Of a DNA stretch of 64,000 nt, positions 1 to 10,646 are shown piece after piece. The stretch covers positions 5,037,782-5,101,781 of the forward strand of contig CM064573.1 of assembly GCA_032716605.1 (NCBI GenBank), given 5' to 3'. Position 1 is the stretch's first letter, and each line of letters starts with the position of its first letter. A model generated the notes under the pieces. That model worked only from the letters and a program-made list of their open reading frames with translations, did not search any database and was not told where the DNA came from. This DNA is from Paralithodes platypus. Taxonomy: Eukaryota > Arthropoda > Malacostraca > Decapoda > Lithodidae. The translations under genes were made by a program, and so were the position numbers.

Positions 1-3
1 CGC

Positions 4-1560
4 TTGAGGGATCGAAGGACACCAGGGCAGGAGAAGAAGGAGGAAGCTTTCCGGGACTCAATGGACGACCTCTTTGATATCGCTCACGCGGACGCCCTGC
101 CTCTCATTATCCTTCAAGAGGACAAGGATTTTTTCCTTGCTCAGCGAGAGAAGGGCCGTAGAGCCTTCATGGGGTCTGCGGACAATTCCCTGGCCTCCAA
201 AGAACGGAGAACTGCGGAGAAGAAAGAGGCTGAGGAAAGGCGTCGGGAGAAGGCCCGTGAAGAAATGAAGGCATCCACCTCAGTGGCCGTCTTTGCTTCT
301 TCAAGCAGCAGTGCTGAAGGAGAGGACAGCAGCAGTGCTGAGGGAGAGGACAGCAGCCGTGCTCAGGAGGCAAAATCCTGCTCTCCACCCAAGCAGCCAC
401 GAAGAGCTACAAAAAAACATAGTTTCACCATCCCTCGCAGCTGCACTGGATTGTACTCAGCTTTCCGACCGAAAAGCCACCATCGTGGTGACAGAAGCTG
501 CAAAAAGCCTCGGCCATGACACTATGGACCTGGCCATCAACCGCACAACCATTGCCCGGTCTCGACGTCAAGCCAGCAGACGTTTCGCGGAAAACCTCAA
601 AAAGGACTTCCAAGCGGATGTCCCCTTCACTGTCCATTGGGATGGAAAACTCCTTCAAGCCCTGACAACCAAGGAGCATACATGTGGATCGTCTGCTTAT
701 CTTGATATCCAGAGTAGGAGTCAGCCAGCTCCTCGGCGTCTCTAAACTCCCTTCGGGGACCGGGGAAGCGCAAGCTCAAGCTGTTTTCCATGCTTTGGAG
801 GAGTGGGGAGTGACCGAGAAAGTGCTCGCCATGTCTTTTGACACGGCCGCTGCAAACACGGGACATCGGCCCGGCGCATGCGTCCTTCTGGAACAGAAGA
901 TCGGAAGGGATTTTCTTTACTTGGCCTGTCGCCACCATATCATGGAAGTCATCTTGGCTGCTGCTTTCGGAGCTGTGATGGGAGGAGGGACTTCCGGGCC
1001 TGAAGCGCTCCTATTCAAGAGGTTTCAAAGCCAGTGGGATTTAATCGACAAGGAAGCATTTCAACCTGGGACTACGGATGATGCGGTGAACGCGGCGATA
1101 ACTCCAACTCATCGAGGTCCTCGGGCATAATTATACCTCCTCGTGGAGTTCGATTCCGAGCTCCTGGTCCCATGCACCATGCACGATGGATGAGCAAGAT
1201 CATTTACGCTTTCAAGGTTTGGATGTTCAAGAACCAATTCCGACTGACAAACCGTGAGGAGAAGGCTTTGAGAGAGATCTGCATCTTCGGAGCTCTTCTC
1301 TACGTCGAGGCATGGATCACCTCTCCTTCTTCAAGCTCCTAGGAGGGACTTGCACCTCATCAAGGCTCTCGTCGACTTCCCTAACCAAGAGATCAGCAAG
1401 GCTACATCAGAGAAGATTAAAAGGTACCTCTAGTACCTTGGAGAAGAAACTACAGTCCTGGCCCTTTTTGATGATGCTGTATCCGTTCGAACAAAGAAGG
1501 ATATGGTCTAGGCAATGTCGGGAGAAATGGCAGAGAGAGACTATACCCGGCCGGGCTGCT
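4..1560 (+). pseudogene. Decayed transposase-like gene (hAT-like RNase H fold suspected)
   Basis: The plus strand carries one protein spread over several frames. A charged Glu/Lys/Arg-rich N-terminus lies at 4-430. A middle part with DCTQLSDRKATIVVTEAAK is at about 430-690. A core at 684-1110 holds AMSFDTAAANTG, then LACRHHIMEV. A C-terminal part at about 1165-1560 includes MHHARWMSKIIYAFKVWMF. At least three frame changes (near 430, 680 and 1100) and in-frame stops in the tail show it is dead. I recognise the MHHARWM-type protein as one recurring in arthropod genomes in repeat contexts. The D followed by CxxH resembles hAT transposases, but the superfamily is not certain. The 5' end lies outside the window and no terminal repeats were found. 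Confidence 0.55.
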
Positions 1561-1711
1561 CCACCTAGAGAGAGACTACATGGTCGGGCTGCTCCACCCA
1601 GAGAGAGCGACTACCTGGCCGGGTTGCTCTACCCAGAGAGAGACTACCTGGTCGGGCTGCTCCACCTAGAGAGAGCGACTACCTGGTCGGGCTGCTCCAC
1701 CTAGAGAGACC
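1534..1711 (+). repeat. Minisatellite, about 33-36 bp unit, about 5 copies
   Basis: The motif GGGCTGCTCCACC followed by AGAGAGAGACTACCTGGTC repeats about five times, with unit lengths alternating around 33 and 36 bp. The first unit overlaps the C-terminal coding remnant of the transposase-like gene, so the array seems to have grown from that coding end. Several copies stay open in one frame, but this looks incidental. Confidence 0.85.
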
Positions 1712-2098
1712 TAAAATTAATGGGAGTAACTGGTACTGTGGTGCTTCGTATAATTCGTCGTATAACTAGGTCATGCTTCGTATAATGTAAATCGGAAAAT
1801 AAAATGGAATTTTTCATGTTTTTCTTTTATTTGTCCTAGTTTTTTACAATTGTATCTACAAATTTAGTGTTTGTACAAATAAAAACTGTTTAGAATAAGT
1901 GCAATACCACCAAGTGTAACTTCACTTTTGTATATTGCTCTGCTTCGTTCCCCTTCTACACCCTATATATCGGTGTCGACTTTACATTTGTAGTTACTTA
2001 GAAATATCGCATATTTAATTTAGTCTGCCATACAATAATCGTTTTCTCTAACAACGCAATATAGAAAACGTCATTGCCGGAGTCTGGGCTCCATATAT
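1712..2098. other. AT-rich spacer with two recognisable remnants
   Basis: No gene is seen. Positions about 1788-1858 are the reverse complement of the sequence that follows the ORF fragment at 10306-10566 (stop codon and 3' flank), so a small inverted remnant of that element lies here. Positions about 1999-2093 match the tail of the 1.47 kb tandem unit (compare 13733-13825) and stop where the LINE tail begins. Confidence 0.6.
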
Positions 2099-3858
2099 AA
2101 TAAAAATAATAATAATAATATTTATTCAGTTAGCAATTTACAGAGTTGGTACCACATAGTATGTTACAAATATGACATGTACCAGCCTTGCATAATTCCA
2201 ACTAAGGATAGCCCAATAAGGCCATTAGGCGTATTTCCATTGGGGTCCTTGTGGGATTAGGTTAGCTGGGGAAAATGGGGAGGATAAAGAAATAGATACT
2301 TTAGAGAAAGTATTTCTAGGGGGTTATTTTAAGATACCTTACATCCTATAGTAAATATCAGTAATCCGTAATCAGTAATAATTTCAGTTTGGTTTGTCTA
2401 TCTCTTATGTCGCATTTAGTAGTAGACATAAGCTTGGTGCTCCCTTCTCGCAGCTGTCCGGTTCAGGTGTTCCTTCAGGCTACGTCTGAAGGAATACAGT
2501 GTTCTCTTTTCACGGACTGACTGGGGTAGGTCGTTCCAGTCTTTGATGGCGGTGAAGAAGAATGTTTGCTTACCCTGTCCTTGGATTCTCGGGACCTTAA
2601 AATTAAACATCCTGTTTCTTGTATTATGTCCACTCCTCTCATTTGCTTTAACAAAATCATTCTTTAGATACTCTGGAGCTCTGTCATAGAAAATTTTGAA
2701 GTCATTAGTGAGCCTGATTTGTTTGGCCCTGTCAGAGACATTGAGCACACCTAGTGACTGAAGTTGTTCCAGGCCAACATGTGATCTGGGTCCTAGGTTC
2801 AGCATGAACCTAACCATTTTATTTTGAGTGACCTGAAGTTTGTGCTGTGCTGATTTAGATGATGCAGAGTACCAGGATGACACAGAATAGTCAAAATGAC
2901 ATTGAACAAGCGCTTGGCAGAGGGTCTTTTTGGTCGCCGCGGGCAAGCATCCCACCTGTCTATACAGGTATTTTATATGTGCTCTACACTTACTCAGGAT
3001 AGATTCCAAAATTGTTTCACCTGACAAACTCGCGTCCAGTTTTAGTCCGAGATATTTAACTTGTGACACTGTTGTTATAGGAATATCATTACAGTTGACC
3101 GAGAAGCCCACAATGTCTTTCAGTTTGCGTTTTGTTCCACATAAGATGGCTTCTGTCTTGCCCAGGTGAAGAGATAGTCTATTGTCCACTAGCCATTCAC
3201 TACATGATTCTAGTTCTTTGGAAAGTGAAGCGGCAATACTTATTGGGTCTTTTCCTGAAACCAGAAGCACGCTGTCGTCTGCATACAGTAATAATTTACA
3301 TGAGACGCTCAGTTCCATGTCGTTCACATAACAGAGAAAGAGTAAGGGACCAAGGATGCTTCCCTGCGGGACCCCACAGTTAATTGGCATAGGATCAGAT
3401 ATATTATCATCAATTTTGACTCTTTGGGTTCTACCACTAAGATAAGATTTAAACCAGTTCACAGACCCTATGCCCATTGCTTGTAGTTTATTACATAGGA
3501 TATCATGGTCTACTGTGTCAAACGCTTTTTGTAGATCAAGAAGAACCATATCGGTGTAGTTACCTTTAGACATTTCTTTACGAATGTGATCCGTTAAGTG
3601 GATGAGACAGGAGTCTGTCGAGTACATGCATCTGAAACCTGATTGAAACTTATAGAATAGATCATTTTGTTTGAGGTAGTGTTCAATTTGGGTGTATACC
3701 GCTCTTTCAAGGATTTTAGATACAATACATAATATGCTAACTGGTCTGTAGTTACCAACTTCTAGTTTATTTCCTTTCTTGAATAGAGGGGTTACAATAG
3801 CTTCCTTCAGTTCAGCAGGTACAGTGTTGGTGTTAATTGACAAGTTGATGAAGTGGGT
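2099..3858 (-). mobile_element. 5'-truncated CR1/L2-like LINE, copy I
   Basis: A minus-strand LINE whose 3' end is at low coordinates. It has an (ATT)n-type tail at 2099-2130, a 3' UTR to about 2415, and the reverse transcriptase part of ORF2. It is nearly identical in the shared part to the copies at 10.6-12.4 kb and 54.7-58.9 kb. The endonuclease and ORF1 present in the 54.7-58.9 kb copy are missing, as usual after incomplete target-primed reverse transcription. The 5' truncation point is the same as in the 10.6-12.4 kb copy, and both are followed by the same flank. Confidence 0.9.
2416..3843 (-). CDS. LINE ORF2 fragment: reverse transcriptase domain
   Basis: A 475-codon open frame covers the reverse transcriptase and C-terminal region of a CR1/L2-like ORF2. 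Visible RT motifs in order are NYRPVSILCIVSKILE near residue 30, LLDLQKAFDTVDHD near residue 105, GVPQGSILGPLLFL near 160, and the catalytic LLYADDSVLLV near 185. The C-terminus holds the WNDLPQSVRE type motif common at LINE ends. The methionine at 3843 is not the natural start. It is only the first ATG after truncation; the full protein starts in an endonuclease domain as at 57948. No stop or frameshift is seen, but the copy lacks endonuclease and cannot be autonomous. Confidence 0.88.
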   Translation of the reverse strand: MSINTNTVPAELKEAIVTPLFKKGNKLEVGNYRPVSILCIVSKILERAVYTQIEHYLKQNDLFYKFQSGFRCMYSTDSCLIHLTDHIRKEMSKGNYTDMVLLDLQKAFDTVDHDILCNKLQAMGIGSVNWFKSYLSGRTQRVKIDDNISDPMPINCGVPQGSILGPLLFLCYVNDMELSVSCKLLLYADDSVLLVSGKDPISIAASLSKELESCSEWLVDNRLSLHLGKTEAILCGTKRKLKDIVGFSVNCNDIPITTVSQVKYLGLKLDASLSGETILESILSKCRAHIKYLYRQVGCLPAATKKTLCQALVQCHFDYSVSSWYSASSKSAQHKLQVTQNKMVRFMLNLGPRSHVGLEQLQSLGVLNVSDRAKQIRLTNDFKIFYDRAPEYLKNDFVKANERSGHNTRNRMFNFKVPRIQGQGKQTFFFTAIKDWNDLPQSVREKRTLYSFRRSLKEHLNRTAARREHQAYVYY

Positions 3859-4470
3859 CTAGAGCTCCGCTTCTCCTGTGTGCTCCGCCCTTCTGCCTTG
3901 TGTTTTTTATAAATAAAAACTCTAGAATTTATATTTTATTATAGATCCTTTTTGGGGGCTATATATTGGTTGTTTGCTATCTAGTCACCTACAGTATATC
4001 CTCCTCTTTCTTAACTTTAGGATCGAGTGACCTAAATCTTACTAAAAAATTCAGGTTAGTAAGGCACATAAGGCACTATATGAATAGCCTATTCTCTTAC
4101 TAAGAAATTTAGGTTAGTAAGGCACTCTTATAATTACCTCTCCATAATTAGTGTTCTGCCCACAGCTAACTCAAAGACAACTGCAGAGGTACTCCTAAAA
4201 GGTAATTTTAATGTATCTGTGACACAAATACACCATTTGATAGCTTTAGTGTCAATCTGGAAAAAACCTGGCCTGCTTTAGGTATATATATAGGACATTG
4301 TGAATAGAGACTTCTTAGGGAACGTTATCTTGCAACAGGCTTGTCCGAGATACTAATGTTAGGGAACATTGTGATGACTAGTACATAATTTCAGTTATCT
4401 GAAGATATAACAGCTTGAGATTGTAAAATGGAAGTGGTAAAGCCAAATATAACATACGTGGCACCAAAAT
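3856..4470 (+). repeat. Partial 1.47 kb tandem unit (start of unit)
   Basis: This stretch matches 12395-12965 and 13861-14530 at high identity. It begins TCTAGAGCTCCGCTTCTCC and includes two GGTTAGTAAGGCAC motifs. It ends about 600 bp into the unit, after which homology is lost. No coding potential is convincing. With the unit tail at 1999-2093 it shows that the LINE sits at a unit junction. Confidence 0.8.
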
Positions 4471-5065
4471 AGCTATATTTTGGTATGTTAGTGGCATGTT
4501 GAGCTTCATTATTTTACGAGAACAATTCGTTCCCAAAACTTCTATAAGACGACTCGGAGGGGGGCGGAGCTTAGAAACGGCAGCACCAAAATACATTCAG
4601 TCTATTTTCTCATCAACCATAATAGCTACCCGAGTTTTGAAGAGCTCTACAGAATGCCGTCCAAAAGTTCTATCGATTAACGAAGACCAGAACTCTCAAC
4701 ATTCCATATTAATGGAGATATTAATTATTAAATCTAGATGCTATTGGTAACACATTCCTACAATAGACTTCCATCTGATCTGGTAACACTGGTCAGATTT
4801 GAGGTGCCAAGTCTTCCTAATACCTATTCCATTAATTGCAGTCCCTATTGAAAACGTTTGATACCTTTATCTATTACGAAATGCATTATATACTTGATTA
4901 ATTATACTGGTGGTGCTGAAAATAGGTTACATAATCCTTTTAGCTTCGAAATCCACCCGCTATAGGTTATAGTTTTCAGATACCGCCATGATTTCCCAAT
5001 ACATCACCGTAAAATACATCACCGTAAAATAAAAAATAGGATGTGTAGATCAGATTTTTACCCTG
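4471..5065. other. AT-rich spacer
   Basis: No gene or element was recognised. Short reading frames here show no family resemblance. A small palindrome, ACCAAAATA with TATTTTGGT, lies near 4464-4486 at the left edge. Confidence 0.5.
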
Positions 5066-6241
5066 AATTGTGTTGTGGAAAAGTATCTGGAGAAGAAACA
5101 AAAGGTGTATGTTGCCTTTATGGACTTGGAGAAGGCCTATGACAGAGTGGATAGAGAAGGTTTGTGGAAAGTACTTAGAATATACGGAGTAGAGGGCAAG
5201 TTGCTGAAAGCAGTGAAGAGCATGTATGAGGGTGCAAAGGCGGCAGTACGTGTGGAGAGTGAGCAGAGCGAGTTCTTTGACCTGAATGTTGGTTTGAAAC
5301 AGGGGTGTGTGATGTCCCCGTGGTTGTTTACTGTATATATGGATGGAGTTATGAAAGAAATACTATCAAGAGCAGTGGATGTTGGTGTATCGCTGAAAAG
5401 GGAGGGAATTGAGTGGAAGCTACCTATACTGCTGTTTGCGGATGATACAGTTCTGATGAGTGATAATGAATGGGAGTTGCAGGGTCTGGTAAATGAGTTT
5501 GGAACAGTGTGCGAAAAACGGAATTTGAAGGTAAATACGGGGAAGAGCAAGGTTATGGTCTTCGAAAGGGGTGAAGTCACAGAGTGTGAGGTGAAGCTGA
5601 ACGGTCAGGCTATGGAGATCATCAACTCTTTTAAGTATCTGGGCAGTGTGTTGAGTAAAGATGGGACTATGGATGAAGAGGTGCGGGAGAGGGTACAACA
5701 GGGGAAGAGGGTTGTAGGAACGCTAAAAGCAGTAACAAGAAATAGGGTGGTCAGTATGGAAGTGAAGAAGTCCTTGCATGACAGTGTGGTAATCCCGACA
5801 CTGACTTACGGAAGCGAAGCATGGACGTTGGTTGAGAGACTCAGACCAAGAGTGAGAGCAGTGGAAATGAATTACTTAAGGAGTGCGTGCGGAGTTACAT
5901 GGAGGGATAGACAGACTAATGAGGAAGTAAGAAGGAGGTGTGGTGTGGAGGTAGATGTGCTGGAAAGTGTGAAAAGGAACAACTTGAGATGGTTCGGCCA
6001 TATGGAACGTATGGAAAGCGAGAGAATGACTAAGAGGGTGTACGAGAGCGAGGTGGAGGGACAGAGGGGGAGAGGTAGACCGAATATGAGGTGGAAGGAT
6101 GGAGTGAGGAACTACATGAACGAAGGCGGTGCTGGTTGGGGGGAGGGGCGTCGACTGACTGGGGACAGAGGTGCATGGGGGCGGTTCGTTCGTGGCCACC
6201 CCTTCGGGGATCACGGCGTCAGGCAATAGATAGATAGATAG
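5066..6241 (+). mobile_element. 5'-truncated RTE-clade LINE with (TAGA)n tail
   Basis: The 3' part of an RTE LINE on the plus strand. It starts inside the reverse transcriptase and ends about 10 bp after the stop codon in a short TAGATAGATAG tail at 6225-6241. The very short 3' UTR and simple-repeat tail fit the RTE clade. Upstream regions of the protein are absent. The fragment at 63518-64000 carries the preceding part of a related protein, so two copies together show more of the family than either alone. Confidence 0.88.
5075..6229 (+). CDS. RTE LINE reverse transcriptase, C-terminal part
   Basis: A 384-codon open frame. It shows MDLEKAYDRVDREGLW near residue 17, LKQGCVMSPWLFTVYMDGVM near 75, and the catalytic LLFADDTVLMSDN near 120. 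YLGSVLSKDGTMDEEVRERV lies in the thumb region, and LTYGSEAWTL and LRWFGHMERM in the C-terminal region. This is the typical RTE-clade order. The frame is open upstream of the ATG at 5075, so that ATG is not the native start. The frame is intact to its stop, but the 5' truncation removes endonuclease and RT fingers. Automatic pipelines often call such copies craniofacial development protein 2-like; that name has no functional meaning here. Confidence 0.9.
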   Translation: MEKYLEKKQKVYVAFMDLEKAYDRVDREGLWKVLRIYGVEGKLLKAVKSMYEGAKAAVRVESEQSEFFDLNVGLKQGCVMSPWLFTVYMDGVMKEILSRAVDVGVSLKREGIEWKLPILLFADDTVLMSDNEWELQGLVNEFGTVCEKRNLKVNTGKSKVMVFERGEVTECEVKLNGQAMEIINSFKYLGSVLSKDGTMDEEVRERVQQGKRVVGTLKAVTRNRVVSMEVKKSLHDSVVIPTLTYGSEAWTLVERLRPRVRAVEMNYLRSACGVTWRDRQTNEEVRRRCGVEVDVLESVKRNNLRWFGHMERMESERMTKRVYESEVEGQRGRGRPNMRWKDGVRNYMNEGGAGWGEGRRLTGDRGAWGRFVRGHPFGDHGVRQ

Positions 6242-6906
6242 AAAATATCCACCATTTCGCATTTCCTAACAAATCGCTTTGGAAAGCGAGCATATATATC
6301 AGAATGAGGCGATATATAACCGAGAAACTATCAAAATGATTGGTGATACGTGCGAATTGTCTGCGCACTTTTAATTTAGTCTACCGTTATTAACATAGAA
6401 CATGTAATAGGTGCATATGCATAAAAGAAAATGTACATTAATACACAGACTATAGTATTTTCTTAACTCTTGTTACTGTGTATAAAGGACTACATTATTT
6501 ATTTTAGATGTCATTAATTAATACATTAACATTATCAGATAGTACAAATATAATAAGCATCAAATGTTATGAAATAGTTAATGGTTTAGGTGTATAAGGT
6601 AGAGGCTAGAGCCAAAGGATAATTAGTAGGCTATATATACGATATGTGTTAGTGAGTTAGCCTAGGTCTGACTCTATAGGCTACTTAGGCCTTATAATTA
6701 GGGTTGAGTGTGAGGGGGAACTGCCTTGTGTTAGCCAATTAGCTTTCTGTAGACTCTTATTTTCTTTTATTCTTATGTATGAAGGTTATTTCTATATTTT
6801 GCTATATATTAATTCCTTTTATTGTAGTCGATATGTTATGATGCGATAATGTTAATGAATATTTATATAAGTACAGTCGTGGTTAGGGCTACATGAACAC
6901 CTCTTA
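6242..6906. other. AT-rich spacer
   Basis: No gene or element was recognised. The sequence is AT-rich, with scattered TAGGCCTA-like motifs as elsewhere in this genome. Confidence 0.5.
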
Positions 6907-9900
6907 ATTTTTTTTTTTTTTTTTTTTTTTCTATGTGATTGAGGGAGGCAAAAGGCATAACTGCCTATAGCGAGTGCCTCCCCCATAGTTGAAAGAGTGA
7001 CAGGGCCAAAATCAAGGGACGTTCGAGCCAAAATGCCTGGACACACAGAGTTTGAAGCAATTTAAGTCATAGGAAGAGGGAAAGACTGATTCTGGGAGAG
7101 AGTTCCAGAGCTCAGATGTTGAGTAGAAGAAAGTTTGAGAGTAACGTTTCACTCTTGGGTTGGAGAGTTGCACAGAGTAGGGGTGGGATTGAGTTGCAAG
7201 ACGGGTACCACGTGCCCTACGTAAAGGAGGTGGTATGCACTGGGATAGCTCTGAGGAACACTGATTATTATAGTAGCGATAGAATAGCGAGAGAGATGCA
7301 ACATTGCGGCGGAGAGAGAGAGATTGCAGAGAGTTGGTGAGTGGACGGGAGTTAATGATACGAAAGGCCTTCCTTTCAACCTTGTCTAGGAGAGCGGTGT
7401 GAGAGGAACCTCCCCACACATGTGAACAATACTCAATACAAGGGCGCACTATGCCCCTGTACAGAGCAAGAAGCTGTGCAGGGGAAAAGAACCCCCTAAG
7501 GCGGTTGAGCACACCCAGCTTCTGGGAGGCTGCCTTAGCAAGACTGGTAATATGGTCCTTCCAAATGAGAGCAGAAGAAAAAGAGACACCAAGAATATTG
7601 AGAGAAGATGAAGGGTTGATTTTTGTATTGTTGAAGAATAAGGGATAGTCCGCTGGGAGATCCTGACGGGTAGATAGATGGAGAAATTGGGTTTTGGAAG
7701 CATTAAAGTTAACAAGGTTTTCTCTGCCCCAATTGGAAATAGTATTTAGATCAGAATTTAAGAGTTCTATGGCTTCATTACGTTTGTCGTTGAGGGATTG
7801 CTGGCTGGGGCGTTCTGAAAAACTAATGGAGTAGTGTAAAGTTGAGTCGTCTGCGTATGAATGGATGGGAATTAAGGTACAGTTAAGGAGATCATTTATA
7901 AAAATTAGAAAGAGAATAGGAGATAGGACAGAGCCCTGAGGAACACCGGAGTTTATAGGGTGAGGAAGTGAACAATGGCCGTCCACAACCGCAGCTATGG
8001 AACGGCCAGAAAGGAAATTAGAGACAAAGGCACAGATGGAGGGATAGAAACCGAAGGAGGGTAGTTTAGAAATTAAAGATTTATGCCAGACTCTATCGAA
8101 GGCTTTCGATATGTCTAGTGCAATAGAAAAAGTCTCACCGAAGTCCCGAAAGGAGGATGACCAAGAGTTAGTAAGATATGAAAGAAGATCACCAGTAGAG
8201 CGACCCTTAAGGAAGCCATACTGGCGATCTGAGAGCAGATTATGAGAAGAGAAATGCTTAAGAAATTTGGAAGCAAGAATAGTTTCAAAAACTTTAGAAA
8301 GACAAGAAATAAGAGCAATTGGACGATAGTTGGAGGGTTGAGAGCGGTCACCCTTCTTTGGGACAGGTTGAATGTGAGCAAACTTCCAGCATGAAGGGAA
8401 GACGTTAGAGGATAGACAGAGACGAAAGAGTTTGCCTAGGCAGGGAGTCAGCACGGAAGCACAGTTTTTGAGAACAACAGGAGGAACACCGTCCGGACCG
8501 TACGCCTTATTAGTGTTAAGCCCAGAGAGGGTAGAAAGTACATCTTTAGAAGAGATTAGGATATTAGGCATAAGTAAGAGAGAGGAGGGCGGAGAGGGAG
8601 GAATAGCACCGGAATCATCCAAGGTGGAGTTTCTAGCAAAAGTTTGAGCGAAGAGTTTAGCTTTGTCAGAGGAAGAAGTGATGGTTGTGCCATCAGAGTG
8701 GGAAAGGGGAGGGAAAGACGAGGAAGAGAAATTGTTGGAGAGGTTTTTGGCTAGATGCCAGAAAGCTTGGGAAGAGCTAGAGTTGGATAGTTCAGTGCAT
8801 TTATTATTGATGAAAGAGTGTTTGGCAAGTCGAAGAACAGATTTGGCTTGATTCCGGGCAGAAACATATGAAGAATGAGAGTCTTGAGTTTTAAGGCGTC
8901 GGTACCGTTTGAATGCTTCCTCCTTATTGCGGACAGCAGTAGAACAGGCGTGAGTAAACCAAGATTTTTTAGCATTAGTCTGAGAGAAAGAGAATGGAAT
9001 GTATGCTTCCATGCCCGATAGGATTACCTCGGTAATGCGTTCAGCACTCTCCGAGGGTCCCCGGCCATGGAAGCAGAAATCATTCCATGGGAAATCAAAG
9101 AAGTACTGCCGAAGAGCCTCCCAGTCGGCAGCGCCAAAGTGCCACAAGCGCCGCCGGCTAGGAGGATCGGGTGGCTGTACTGGAGAGATAGGACAGGTGA
9201 CAGAGATAAGTTTATGGTCGGAGGAGCCCAAAGGAGAGAAAAGATCGACAGTATAAGAAGAAGGGTTAGAAGTTAGAAACAGGTCAAGAATGTTGGGCCG
9301 ATCTCCGATGCGATCCGGGATACGGGTGGGTTGCTGAACTAACTGCTCTAGGTCATTTAGGATAGAAAAGACGTAGGCTTGTTCACCAGGTGGATCAGTA
9401 GTGTGAGAGGAGAGCCATTGGCGGTGGTGAACGTTGAAATCTCCTAAGATGGAGATTTCTGAGAAAGGAGAAATGGATAGAATGTGTTCCACTGTAGAGT
9501 TTAGATAGTCAAAGAATTTAGGAAAGTTGGTAGAGTTAGGGGAAAGATAGACAGCACAGAAATATTTAGTAAGAGAATGACAGGAAAGTTTGAGCCATAA
9601 AGTTGAGAATTCAGAGGAGTCGAAATCGGGAACACGAGAGCAAGTGAGTTTGTTGTGCACATATGCACAACATCCGCCTTTGGCTTTGAAACTAGGATAG
9701 AGAAAGTAGGAGGATACAGAGAAGGGGTTGCTGGATGTTGCTACAGACACCTGGGTTTCGGTGAGGAAGAGAAGATCAGGTTTGTAGGAGGAGAGATGGT
9801 GTTCAACAGAGTGAAAGTTAGAGGAAAGTCCGCGAATGTTGCAGAAATTAATAGAAAGAGTAACAGGCCGAGGTCCAGGTAATTGTGTGGGGTCGTCAGG

Positions 9901-10165
9901 GGATGGTCGGTCGGGTGAGGGGGCATTTATGGTCCCCCCCCTGGGGACTCCGAGGCTGGGCTAAAATTCATCATTTTGTGTTTTTTTAATTTTGGTGTGG
10001 AGGAATGAAGTGTGGTGTGCATGTTTAGTGTAGTGAAGTGGATAGGAGGAGGAGGTGTTTGTGAGAGCTAGCTGGATTGCTCTCAGTGTAAATGAGGCAC
10101 AAAGAAAATCAGTAAGAGAGGCCAAGCAAATGAAACAGGAGTTCCAGCGACTCTTTATCACATGC
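6907..10165 (-). mobile_element. Nearly full-length I/Nimb-like LINE with poly(A) tail
   Basis: A minus-strand LINE with its 3' poly(A) (seen as poly-T) at 6909-6931, a short 3' UTR and a long ORF. Fragments of the same family lie at 15893-17310, 17507-17945, 31311-32408 and 62185-62800, all ending at the same 3' UTR sequence (GCAAAAGGCATAACTGCC type). The 5' boundary is set only by where the long frame starts, near 10161. No target-site duplication could be fixed. The clade is judged from RT motifs and could instead be Jockey-like. Confidence 0.85.
7012..10161 (-). CDS. LINE endonuclease-reverse transcriptase with one in-frame TAG
   Basis: One minus-strand frame runs from an ATG at 10161 to the stop at 7012, broken only by a TAG at 9963-9961. 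From 9958 the frame is open. [12 protein letters not shown] at about 9840-9800 is the usual start of the APE-type endonuclease. It is followed by [18 protein letters not shown] and SSDHKLISV, which are endonuclease catalytic motifs. RT motifs follow: [43 protein letters not shown] and the catalytic SYADDSTL. No RNase H domain or CCHC knuckle is visible after RT. The first ATG after the TAG is at 9750, but it lies inside the endonuclease and cannot be the native start. The TAG is either a nonsense mutation or a readthrough codon. Confidence 0.85.
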
Positions 10166-10305
10166 CTATAACCTCACCTGGGTCTAGCCCTGATCGATTG
10201 GTGCCTACAATCTCCCCACAAATGATACTAAAATACCAAGACTGCGAGCATTAACTAAGGTATATATTTTCTATTCAATTGAATCCCTTAGCAACAGATT
10301 TCTAG
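10166..10305. other. Spacer
   Basis: Nothing recognisable between the LINE 5' end and the ORF fragment. Confidence 0.4.
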
Positions 10306-10595
10306 ATAATTTATGGAAAATATGTATATCTATATTTAGCGGAAGAGTATAAGAGGTTAGTAGACACCAATATCATCATTCGAGAAGAAGACACTGAGGC
10401 CGACCGTAAGCTCCAGCGGAAGTATACAGATTTGGGACAGTGTGACTCTGAAGTTGAGGCTCTATTCGCTCCCGAAGAGATGACGGCAGTACTCAAGATA
10501 TTGGTTGAAGACTTTGATATGGCGACTGGGGGAGAAGAAATTGTAAAAACTAGGATGGACAAATAAAAGAAAAACATGAACAATTCAATTTTATT
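10306..10595 (+). pseudogene. Unidentified ORF fragment and 3' flank
   Basis: An open plus-strand frame without ATG runs from about 10306 to a TAA at 10564-10566. It encodes an acidic segment containing AEEYKRLVDTNIIIREED and ALFAPEEMTAVLKILVEDF. I do not recognise the family. The stop codon and about 30 bp of 3' flank recur in inverted orientation at 1858-1788, so this is part of a dispersed repeat rather than a single-copy gene. It directly abuts the (AAT)n tail of LINE copy II. Confidence 0.4.
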
Positions 10596-10604
10596 TTCCG
10601 ATTC

Positions 10605-10646
<42 letters not shown>

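Noticed and set aside
1776..1789. CTTCGTATAATGTA resembles half of a loxP site
   Set aside because: Only one arm and part of the spacer match. There is no inverted second arm and no recombinase context, so it is coincidence in AT-rich DNA.
5137..5580. Minus-strand frame of 147 codons inside the RTE element
   Set aside because: Shadow of the RT frame on the other strand.
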